A stretch of 32,518 nucleotides of DNA from NCBI GenBank assembly GCA_025351745.1, contig JANXVI010000369.1, forward strand, positions 1-32,518, written 5' to 3'. The translations under genes and the position numbers were made by a program. This DNA is from Rhodoferax sp. (lineage in GTDB: Bacteria > Pseudomonadota > Gammaproteobacteria > Burkholderiales > Burkholderiaceae_C). Of the stretch, positions 25,940-32,518 are shown piece after piece. The notes beneath the pieces are model-generated. The model did not search any database and was not told the DNA's origin. It worked only from the letters and a program-made list of their open reading frames with translations. Every line of letters begins with the position of its first letter. The first letter of the stretch is position 1.

Positions 25940-28585
25940 ATGTTCGTGCCGAAATCCCGCTTTCTGTCGATTCTGTGGGTTGCGCTTGTTCTTGCGCTGA
26001 CGGCGATCTCTCCAGACGCACAGGCAGCGGCAGGCAAAGGCACCTACGAAGCCGAACTTCCGCCAGACCTGGCCAGTGCCAAGGACCTGTGTGCACTGCT
26101 GCCATGCAAGGACGTGTTTCCGGGCGCCACCCATTTTTCCGAACGCAAGGGCCAACCCCCCTATGTCGAGGCCTACGACAAGGCTGGCGACGACCGTCAG
26201 ATGCTGGGCTATGTGATGCTCTCAACCGACATCACCGATACACCCGCCTACTCGGGCAAGCCGGTGGTGACGCTGATCGGCATGGACAAGACCGGCCATT
26301 TCGTCGGCATTAAAGTTCTCAAGCATTCCGAACCCATTTTGCTGTTGGGTATTCCTGAATCTGCGCTGTTGAAATTCAACGACCAGTACCTCGGAAAATC
26401 AGTAGCTGACAAGATCGAAATTGGCCAGTCCCGGCCCGACGAGGGCGTCGTTGGGCTGGATGCCATTTCCGGCGCAACCGTTACGGTGATCGCGCAGAAC
26501 CAGGTGATGATGACTTCCGGTACCAGCGTCGCCCGCCAGGTCGGCATATTGGCGCCTACGGTGCGTGAGCCCGCACGCTACAAGGCCACTTCCACTGCCA
26601 ATGCCATTACCTGGGACGAGCTGGTCGGTCGTGGTGCGGTGCAGCGCTTGCGTGTGATGCCTGAGCAGTTGGGCCAGGACCGCAGCGCCGACCCCTTTAT
26701 CGAGTTATGGTTCGGCGACCTCAGCCACCCCGACATTGGCAAGAGCGTGCTGGGTGATGCCGGATGGGCAAGCCTCATGCAGCAGCTCAAAGACGGCGAA
26801 CACGCTATCTTCATCATCCGCACCGCAGGCCATGAATCGTTCAAAGGCTCGGGCTTTGTGCGTGGCGGGCTGTACGACCGGGTGCAGGTCAAGCAGGGAG
26901 GCGACTCGTTCACCTTCCGTGACCTTGACTACCTGAACCTGTACGGCGTAAAGGCTGCGGGCACACCCACTTTCAACGAGTCAGCGATCTTCATCATCCG
27001 ATCAAAAGCGTTTTCAGTTGCCTACCCTTGGAAGCTGAGCCTGCTGGGCAACCGGGTTGACCGTGCCAGCGGTTCCAAGAGTTTCACCAGCTTTGATACC
27101 CCGTACTGGCTGCCCGCGTCGATGCTTGAGGGCGGCCGCCCCAAGGTGATGGAGCCCGATGCGCCCTGGGTGCGCATTTGGACGTCGCGGGCGATGGAAA
27201 TTGGCTTGTTCGTCGTGCTCCTGGTTGCCGTGGGCGTGGTCTACGCGTTTCGTGAGCGGCTCACACGCCTGTCTACCCACAAGAACAAGTGGCCGGTCAA
27301 CGCCTTCAAATACAGCGCGTGGGGCCTGTCCATTGTGTTCGTGGGCTTCGGGGTGATGGCGCAGCCTTCCATCACCCAGGTGCTGACCTGGTTCCACGCA
27401 CTACTTTTCCATTGGACCTGGTCACTATTCCTGTCCGATCCGTTCATCTTTTTGTTCTGGATTTTCATCATCGTCACCGTGTTTCTGTTTGGACGCGGGC
27501 TGTTCTGTGGCTGGATGTGCCCGTTTGGTTCGCTCTCCGAGGCCATTTACAAGGTGGCAGGCGTCGTGGGCTTAAAGCGCTTTCAGACGCATCTGCCGCA
27601 GCGCTGGCATGACCGGATCAAGTGGCTCAAGTACGCCATCTTCTTTGGCCTCATCACGGTGTCCATGTTCTCCATGGGCCTGGCAGAGAAGCTGTCCGAG
27701 GTCGAGCCGTTCAAGACCACCTTCCTGGTGGGCATCCACAACCGCGCCTGGCCCTATGGCCTGTTCTTGGCGGCCATCCTGGGCCTGTCGATCTTCATTG
27801 AGCGGCCGTACTGCAAATACATCTGCCCGCTGGGTGCGTCACTGGCCATTCCCAGCACCTTTCGCTGGTTTGGCCTCAAGCGCAAGCAGGACTGCAACAG
27901 CTGCAAGGCATGCGCGGTTGGTTGCGGCGCGCAGGCGATCGACGCCGATGGCCGCATCGACCACCGCGAATGCCTGCACTGCCTGGACTGCATGATTTTG
28001 TACACCGACATCAAGGGCTGCCCACCCCTGGCCAAGGAACGCAAGCGCCGCGAAAAGGACGGCCTGGAGATCACTCCCGTTGGTGCCAATGGCTACTTCA
28101 TTCCGATCCACCCCGCTACCAGTTTCACCGAGCAGATCAGTGCCAAGGCAGCCCAGGGCCCCGACCCGCGCATGCCTACCGACCCTGTGGCCCCGTGGCA
28201 CAAGGCGGGCGAGTCCAGCCTCAATTGGGTCATTATGGAAGTGCGTGACCATCTCTGGCCTTGGAGCACCGAGGGCTGGCGCAGCCAGCGTGCGTTGCAG
28301 GTCGCAGGCTTCTCGCTCGCGGCGGCGGCCACCGTGGCCTGGGTGATGACGGCTATGGGTACCCTGTCTTACGGCGCCATCATCGGCTGGTGGTTTGGTT
28401 GGAGTGTGTACGAGGTGTTGATCCGGCTCTCAGGCCGACGCTACGTCAAAGACGGTCCATGGTGGCGCGGCAATTACCGTGCGGCAGGTGTGATGGACAT
28501 GATGAGTTATGTGAGCTTCAAGAACCTGCTGATCGGCGCAGCGCTGTTTTTGGTACTTAAGTCGATGGGCTGGTTGGTTGCATGA
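25940..28585 (+). CDS. nosR: NosR, flavin and iron-sulfur membrane protein required for N2O reduction
   Basis: The product has 881 residues. The ATG at 25940 (preceded by GGATG) gives a signal peptide; an in-frame GTG at 25892 lies inside the terminator stem and is rejected. The periplasmic FMN-binding domain has the flavinylation motif SGAT at 177-180 (Thr180 is the expected FMN site, modified by ApbE/NosX). Several membrane helices follow (about 415-640), with the NapH-like motifs FCGWMCPFG (about 522) and YCKYICPLG (about 624). A cytoplasmic polyferredoxin part has CNSCKACAVGC and CLHCLDC (about 652-683). NosR passes electrons towards NosZ and is needed for its expression or activity. Canonical order is nosR before nosZ; here it follows nosZ. 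Its stop overlaps nosD by 4 bp. Confidence 0.95.
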   Translation: MFVPKSRFLSILWVALVLALTAISPDAQAAAGKGTYEAELPPDLASAKDLCALLPCKDVFPGATHFSERKGQPPYVEAYDKAGDDRQMLGYVMLSTDITDTPAYSGKPVVTLIGMDKTGHFVGIKVLKHSEPILLLGIPESALLKFNDQYLGKSVADKIEIGQSRPDEGVVGLDAISGATVTVIAQNQVMMTSGTSVARQVGILAPTVREPARYKATSTANAITWDELVGRGAVQRLRVMPEQLGQDRSADPFIELWFGDLSHPDIGKSVLGDAGWASLMQQLKDGEHAIFIIRTAGHESFKGSGFVRGGLYDRVQVKQGGDSFTFRDLDYLNLYGVKAAGTPTFNESAIFIIRSKAFSVAYPWKLSLLGNRVDRASGSKSFTSFDTPYWLPASMLEGGRPKVMEPDAPWVRIWTSRAMEIGLFVVLLVAVGVVYAFRERLTRLSTHKNKWPVNAFKYSAWGLSIVFVGFGVMAQPSITQVLTWFHALLFHWTWSLFLSDPFIFLFWIFIIVTVFLFGRGLFCGWMCPFGSLSEAIYKVAGVVGLKRFQTHLPQRWHDRIKWLKYAIFFGLITVSMFSMGLAEKLSEVEPFKTTFLVGIHNRAWPYGLFLAAILGLSIFIERPYCKYICPLGASLAIPSTFRWFGLKRKQDCNSCKACAVGCGAQAIDADGRIDHRECLHCLDCMILYTDIKGCPPLAKERKRREKDGLEITPVGANGYFIPIHPATSFTEQISAKAAQGPDPRMPTDPVAPWHKAGESSLNWVIMEVRDHLWPWSTEGWRSQRALQVAGFSLAAAATVAWVMTAMGTLSYGAIIGWWFGWSVYEVLIRLSGRRYVKDGPWWRGNYRAAGVMDMMSYVSFKNLLIGAALFLVLKSMGWLVA

Positions 28586-29877
28586 CACATCGCCTCGCGC
28601 GAGCTGGCCTATTGACGCTGGTAAGTCTGTGCACGGCGTGCAGTTCCTGTGCGGCCACTATCCGTGTACAGCCCGGCCAGGATCTGGCAGCGACCATTCA
28701 GGCTGCGGCTGCGGGTGATGTCATCGAGGTGGCGCGTGGCGTGTACTACGCCAACCTGCTGATCAATAAGCCCTTGACGCTACGGGGCATCAACCGCCCA
28801 ACGATCAGCGGCGGCGAACGGGGCGACACCATCCGCGTCACCGCGCCGGATGTGACGATCGAAGGCCTCATCGTGCGCGACTCGGGCGCCAGCTTGCAGG
28901 ACCAGAATGCTGGCATATATATCTTTCCTGGTGCGCACCGCGCCGTGGTTCAACACTGCGATCTGACTTACAACCTGTTTGGCCTGTGGATCGAAAAGGT
29001 AAAGGACGTGCGTATTGAGGGCAATACCATCACCGGCAAGCGCGATCTCGATTCGGCACGGCGCGGCAACGGTATTCAGCTCTACAACACACAAGGCGCA
29101 CAGATCATCGGTAACAACATCAGTTTTGTGCGCGACGCGCTGTATGTCGATGTATCGCACCATGCTGTGTTCCGAGGCAACAAGCTGCACCACAGCCGCT
29201 ATGGTTCGCACTACATGACGTCCTACTACAACCTATGGGAAGACAACGACAGCTACTACAACCGGGGGGGTCTGGCACTGATGGAGGTGCGCGACCAGGT
29301 CGTGCGCAACAACCGCGCCTGGGGCAACTCTGACCATGGCATCATGCTGCGTTCGGTCCAGGACTCGGTGGTCGAAAACAATGTGGTATCGCACAACGTC
29401 CGGGGTTTCTTCATTTACGACGTGGAATACACCACCCTGCGCGGCAACTTGGTACTTAACAACCAAGTGGGCGTGCATTTGTCGGCGGGTTCGACCCGCA
29501 ACGCAGTGCAAAACAATGATTTCATTGGCAACCGCGAACAGGTGCGTTATGTCGGTACCCATGATGAAGCGTGGGGCGCTACCAAAGCGAGCGAGCACGA
29601 CCGGGGCAACCACTGGAGCAATTATTTGGGCTGGGACCGTGACGCCGATGGCGTGGGGGACATCCCCTACGAGGCAAACGACATGGTGGACCGCCTGAGC
29701 TGGCGCCACCCAAGCATGAAGCTGCTGATGGGTAGTCCTGCGGTACAAGCGCTGCGCCTGGTCGCGCTGCAGTTCCCCGTGCTACGGGTACCCAGCGTGG
29801 TCGATGCTTCTCCGCACATGGTGCCGTTTAACAAGAATTGGAGTATCTGGAGTGACAAATCCCAGCCCGGCCACTGA
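28582..29877 (+). CDS. nosD: NosD, periplasmic beta-helix protein for CuZ maturation
   Basis: The product has 431 residues. The signal peptide (about 1-25, ending SSCAA) is followed by a right-handed parallel beta-helix of CASH/NosD repeats. It starts with TIRVQPGQDLAATIQAAAAG and GVYYANLLINKPLTLRG and continues through many NxI/NxV rungs such as IEGNTITG, IIGNNISF and VRNNRAWGNSDHGIML. The NosD end region NHWSNYLGWDRDADGVGDIPY is clear. NosD works with the NosFY ABC transporter to supply sulfur and copper for the CuZ cluster of NosZ. It begins by ATGA overlap with nosR, and its last 26 bases overlap the chosen nosF start. Confidence 0.95.
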   Translation: MTHRLARAGLLTLVSLCTACSSCAATIRVQPGQDLAATIQAAAAGDVIEVARGVYYANLLINKPLTLRGINRPTISGGERGDTIRVTAPDVTIEGLIVRDSGASLQDQNAGIYIFPGAHRAVVQHCDLTYNLFGLWIEKVKDVRIEGNTITGKRDLDSARRGNGIQLYNTQGAQIIGNNISFVRDALYVDVSHHAVFRGNKLHHSRYGSHYMTSYYNLWEDNDSYYNRGGLALMEVRDQVVRNNRAWGNSDHGIMLRSVQDSVVENNVVSHNVRGFFIYDVEYTTLRGNLVLNNQVGVHLSAGSTRNAVQNNDFIGNREQVRYVGTHDEAWGATKASEHDRGNHWSNYLGWDRDADGVGDIPYEANDMVDRLSWRHPSMKLLMGSPAVQALRLVALQFPVLRVPSVVDASPHMVPFNKNWSIWSDKSQPGH

Positions 29878-30784
29878 ATCGGTGGCCATTAGCCTGGTGG
29901 GTGTGCATAAACACTATGGCAAGGTCCATGCGGTTGATGGTGTTGACCTGTCGGTACAGCGCGGTGAATTGTTGGGTCTGATTGGCCACAATGGTGCCGG
30001 CAAGAGCACGCTGTTCAAAATGATGTTGGGGCTGGTTTCGGCCACGGCCGGTGACATCCGGGTTGCGGGTGCATCGGTACAAGGGCGCGACTTCCGTGCG
30101 GTGCGCCGCAGGGTGGGTTACTTGCCCGAAAACCTGGTGCTCTACGACAACCTGACGGCTCTGGAAACCCTGCGCTTTTTTGCCAAGCTCAAGGGTGTCG
30201 ACACCGCCAGCTGCCCGGCATTGCTGGAGCAAGTGGGGCTGGGCGACGTTGGAAAGCGTGCAGTCCACGAATTTTCCAAAGGCATGCGCCAGCGCCTGGG
30301 CTTTGCACAGGCTCTGCTGGGCACACCCGACGTTCTGTTTTTGGACGAGCCCAGCAATGGCCTGGACCCCGCCGCGATCCGCGACTTTTATGCCCAACTG
30401 CGCCTGTTGCGGGCGCAGGGTGTAACCATCGTCATTACCTCCCACATCCTGGCGGATTTGCAAGAGCGTGTGGACCGCTTGGCCATCATGGCTGCCGGAA
30501 AAATACAGGCCCTGGGCAGCGTGGCCGAGTTGCGCGCGCACCAGGACTTGCCCCTGGCGATTGCGGTGCACCTGGCACCTGCAGCCTTGGCAAATGTGGC
30601 GGGGCTGGTGCAGCCTTTGGCCGGGGTGACGGTGGACTTTGACCAGGGCAGCGCTGTGATCCACTGCCCCCGCCCGATGAAGATGGCAGTTCTGGCTGCG
30701 CTAATGCCCTTGGGTGCCGGACTGTTGGATCTGCATATCCATGAGCCGTCGCTGGAAGACTTGTTTTTTGGAATGAGGAGCTAA
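29852..30784 (+). CDS. nosF: NosF, ABC transporter ATP-binding protein
   Basis: The product has 310 residues. The GTG at 29852 is chosen because it follows a TGGAG ribosome site and opens with TNPSPATESVAISLVGVHKH; the frame is open further upstream inside nosD, and a downstream GTG at 29882 is an alternative. Walker A is GHNGAGKST (45-53), the signature is EFSKGMRQRLGFAQALL, Walker B is VLFLDEPSNGLDP, and the switch histidine is in TSHIL. The C-terminus ends with the typical PSLEDLFFGM. It is the cytoplasmic ATPase partner of NosY, driving the step that NosD completes in the periplasm. Confidence 0.93.
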   Translation: MTNPSPATESVAISLVGVHKHYGKVHAVDGVDLSVQRGELLGLIGHNGAGKSTLFKMMLGLVSATAGDIRVAGASVQGRDFRAVRRRVGYLPENLVLYDNLTALETLRFFAKLKGVDTASCPALLEQVGLGDVGKRAVHEFSKGMRQRLGFAQALLGTPDVLFLDEPSNGLDPAAIRDFYAQLRLLRAQGVTIVITSHILADLQERVDRLAIMAAGKIQALGSVAELRAHQDLPLAIAVHLAPAALANVAGLVQPLAGVTVDFDQGSAVIHCPRPMKMAVLAALMPLGAGLLDLHIHEPSLEDLFFGMRS

Positions 30785-30787
30785 GCG

Positions 30788-31612
30788 ATGTGGAACATTG
30801 AATGGCAACAAGTTGTCACTCTGGCCGGCAAGGAATTTCGCGACCGCATGCGCAACCGCTGGGTTTTGGCCGTGGCACTGGTGTTTACGGTTTTTTCGCT
30901 GGTGATCACGTATTTTGGTGGCGCGCAGCAGGGGCAGGTGGGTTTGCGCTCGATTGAATTCACCATTGCCAGCCTGGTCAGTCTGGTCATTTACCTGATT
31001 CCCCTGATTGCCCTGCTTCTGGGGTTTGATGCCATTGTGGGTGAGCGCGAGCGCGGCTCGCTCGACTTGCTGTTGGCCTTGCCCATTACCCGTTTGGAGT
31101 TGTTGCTGGGCAAATACCTGGGGCTGGCCGCAGCGCTGACCTTGTCAACTGTGGGTGGCTTTGCGCTGGATGCGGTGCTGTTGTTCCGGCAGTTTGGCGC
31201 CGCCGGTCTTTATCACTATGGCGGGTTTGTGCTCAGCTCGGTCTTGCTGGGCTTGGTCTTTTTGAGCCTGGCAGTATTGTTGTCGGTGGTGACCCGTGAG
31301 CGCACCCGCGCGTCCGGATTGGCCATTGCTTTGTGGTTCGGTTTTGTGCTGGTGTTTGACCTGTTGATGCTGGGCCTGCTAGTGGCCAGCGGCGGTGAAT
31401 TTGGGGGCGCGGCGCTGGCCTATGTACTGCTGCTCAACCCGACCGACATTTTCCGGATTCTGAACATCTTTTCACTCGACCAAATGCGCACATTGTATGG
31501 CCTGACCAGCATCGTTCCGCCAGTGCTGGCAAGCCCCTGGCTCATGGGCTCTGCAATGCTGGTCTGGATAGCGCTGCCCTTAACCCTTGCTAGCTGGAGA
31601 TTTCGCCCATGA
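30788..31612 (+). CDS. nosY: NosY, ABC-2 type permease
   Basis: The product has 274 residues, with an N-terminal cytoplasmic helix (LAGKEFRDRMRNRW) and about six membrane helices, the NosY/ABC-2 permease layout. The segment GFDAIVGERERGSLDLLLALPI, then TRLELLLGKYLGLA, is the conserved coupling motif. An AGGAG ribosome site lies in the end of nosF. The stop overlaps nosL by 4 bp. It forms the inner-membrane channel with NosF and docks NosD. Confidence 0.95.
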   Translation: MWNIEWQQVVTLAGKEFRDRMRNRWVLAVALVFTVFSLVITYFGGAQQGQVGLRSIEFTIASLVSLVIYLIPLIALLLGFDAIVGERERGSLDLLLALPITRLELLLGKYLGLAAALTLSTVGGFALDAVLLFRQFGAAGLYHYGGFVLSSVLLGLVFLSLAVLLSVVTRERTRASGLAIALWFGFVLVFDLLMLGLLVASGGEFGGAALAYVLLLNPTDIFRILNIFSLDQMRTLYGLTSIVPPVLASPWLMGSAMLVWIALPLTLASWRFRP

Positions 31613-32130
31613 CGCCCATTCGATTCCGCATTTTTATCGCCACGCTCTGTACGGTTGCCGCTTTGGGCGGCTGTGGTGAACGCGCCGAAACACCGGTGGT
31701 GGCGGTCGAAATCGACACCGCAACCACCTGCGATTTGGACGGCATGCTGTTGGCCGATTACCCAGGCCCCAAAGCACAAATCCATTTCAAAGGCGAGGCG
31801 AAGCCCGCCTTTTACTGCGACACCGTGGAGATGTTCAACACGGTGCTCAAGCCCGAGCAAGTCAAACCCATTCAGACGGTGTTGGTTCAAGACATGGGCA
31901 AGGCCGACTGGGACAAGCCGCGTGGCAACTGGTTTGACGCACGCACCGGCATCTACGTATTGGGCAGCAAACGCCGTGGCTCCATGGGCCCAACCATCGC
32001 CAGTTTTTCGCGCGAAGCCGATGCACAAGCTTTCGTCGCCACCAATGGCGGCAAAGTGCTGCACTTCTCGGACATCACCCGCGACATGGTCGACCTGAGT
32101 GGCGGCGCCATGCACGACTCCAAGATGTAG
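31609..32130 (+). CDS. nosL: NosL, copper chaperone lipoprotein
   Basis: The product has 173 residues, with a lipoprotein signal and lipobox Cys22 (AALGGC). The NosL copper motif reads TTCDLDGMLLADYPGPKAQI with Cys41 and Met46, which are likely Cu(I) ligands by comparison with the family. It continues with FYCDTVEMFNTVL and a second NosL half containing GSMGPTIASF and a DITRDMVDL end. NosL delivers Cu(I) to NosD/apo-NosZ at the outer membrane face of the periplasm. It is the last gene of the nosZRDFYL run and is coupled to nosY by ATGA. Confidence 0.93.
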   Translation: MTPIRFRIFIATLCTVAALGGCGERAETPVVAVEIDTATTCDLDGMLLADYPGPKAQIHFKGEAKPAFYCDTVEMFNTVLKPEQVKPIQTVLVQDMGKADWDKPRGNWFDARTGIYVLGSKRRGSMGPTIASFSREADAQAFVATNGGKVLHFSDITRDMVDLSGGAMHDSKM

Positions 32131-32344
32131 ACGGGTCCAGATCCACTTGCACCAGCAGGCGTTCGAATCATCGTCACCGACCGGGGTGAGCGGACGGGAG
32201 ATTCAACCGTGAGACTGGTCGACTCCAAAGTCGGGTGCCGCTTGCGCCGCCAGACGCCAGTGCGACCCACCTTCGGGTAGTCCAATTACTCCTAATTTAA
32301 TAGCGGATACCGCATATTTCACGAGGGCTACAGCCCGATTAATC
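32131..32344. other. Intergenic region between nosL and ubiD
   Basis: These 214 bases between convergent genes hold the third copy of the dispersed repeat and no convincing gene. A minus-strand open frame across nosL (31953-32285) has no protein-like features. No strong T-tailed terminator for nosL was found. Confidence 0.6.
32294..32342 (+). repeat. Dispersed repeat, copy 3 (downstream of nosL)
   Basis: This copy reads AATTTAATAGC, then CACGAGGGCT and the core GGGCT-AC-AGCCC followed by GATTAAT. It is in the sense orientation of nosL, 163 bases beyond its stop, and ends 3 bases before the ubiD stop on the other strand. It matches the copies at 2971-3018 and 6257-6304. Confidence 0.7.
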
Positions 32345-32518
32345 TCACAAGCCCAGCCCCGCGAAGATACCGTCCATGCGCCGCTGCACCTCGGCGTCCA
32401 TGCTGATAGTGCGACCCCACTCGCGCTGCGTCTCGCCCGGCCATTTGTTGGTGGCGTCCAGCCCCATCTTGCTGCCCAGGCCGCTGACGGGTGAGGCAAA
32501 GTCCAGGTAGTCGATGGG
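32345..32518 (-). CDS. ubiD: UbiD family decarboxylase, C-terminal fragment
   Basis: The minus strand is open from the window edge to a TGA at 32345-32347, giving the last 57 residues. The text [20 protein letters not shown], then ETQREWGR, is the characteristic UbiD C-terminal motif (4-hydroxy-3-polyprenylbenzoate decarboxylase, ubiquinone synthesis, using prenylated FMN). It ends [10 protein letters not shown]. The start and most of the gene lie outside the window, so a related non-ubiquinone UbiD decarboxylase cannot be excluded. It converges with nosL. Confidence 0.85.
   Translation of the reverse strand, partial: PIDYLDFASPVSGLGSKMGLDATNKWPGETQREWGRTISMDAEVQRRMDGIFAGLGL

Noticed and set aside
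32160..32260. TTCGAATC-like T-loop and nearby stems suggesting a tRNA or tRNA-like remnant after nosL
   Set aside because: No matching T-stem, anticodon stem or acceptor pairing could be built on either strand.
31953..32285. 110-codon minus-strand frame antisense to nosL extending into the intergenic region
   Set aside because: Its composition and lack of a ribosome site or domain make it a chance frame opposite nosL.

Overview
The window looks like a GC-rich betaproteobacterial chromosome segment, most likely a Burkholderiales/Comamonadaceae facultative denitrifier (Rhodoferax/Polaromonas/Acidovorax type). This rests on protein resemblance, gene content (a clade I type nosZ with a twin-arginine leader, NnrS, NarXL) and a short dispersed repeat of a kind I associate with that family. 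The taxonomic call is inference. No rRNA, tRNA, CRISPR array, insertion sequence or phage gene was found. No gap without a gene exceeds 300 bases.

Left part (1-11 kb), aerobic and aromatic metabolism. The end of an aerotolerance (Bat) operon, batB-batC-batD, is followed by an aldo/keto reductase. Facing it on the minus strand is a run of seven genes. A branched-chain-amino-acid-type ABC transporter (livK-livH-livM-livG-livF order) leads into an NAD(P)-dependent dehydrogenase with a DUF1932-like C-terminus and pobA (4-hydroxybenzoate 3-monooxygenase). The arrangement suggests that the transporter imports an aromatic or other organic acid rather than amino acids.

Middle part (11-22 kb), anaerobic and nitric-oxide response. 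hemN (oxygen-independent haem synthesis) converges on a small DUF2249 gene. That gene is divergent from nnrS across a palindrome that closely resembles an NsrR operator. Then come serA, a narX-narL nitrate two-component pair, and a 1320-residue signalling protein. The last joins a periplasmic PhnD-like binding domain to PAS-GAF-PAS-GGDEF-EAL and ends in a zinc-binding CZB domain. It is the most unusual object in the window.

Right part (22-32.5 kb), nitrous oxide reduction. A nosX/apbE flavin transferase and a lipoprotein cytochrome c run leftward. nosZ, nosR, nosD, nosF, nosY and nosL run rightward from a shared intergenic region carrying a perfect FNR/Dnr-type box. nosZ comes before nosR, and a strong intrinsic terminator lies between them. 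NosX would flavinylate NosR at its SGAT motif, NosR and the cytochrome would supply electrons, NosDFY and NosL would deliver sulfur and copper, and NosZ reduces N2O. The window ends inside the 3' end of ubiD on the minus strand.

A roughly 48-bp repeat with a GGGCT-NN-AGCCC core occurs three times, always downstream of an operon (batD, livF, nosL) and in the sense orientation of the preceding gene.
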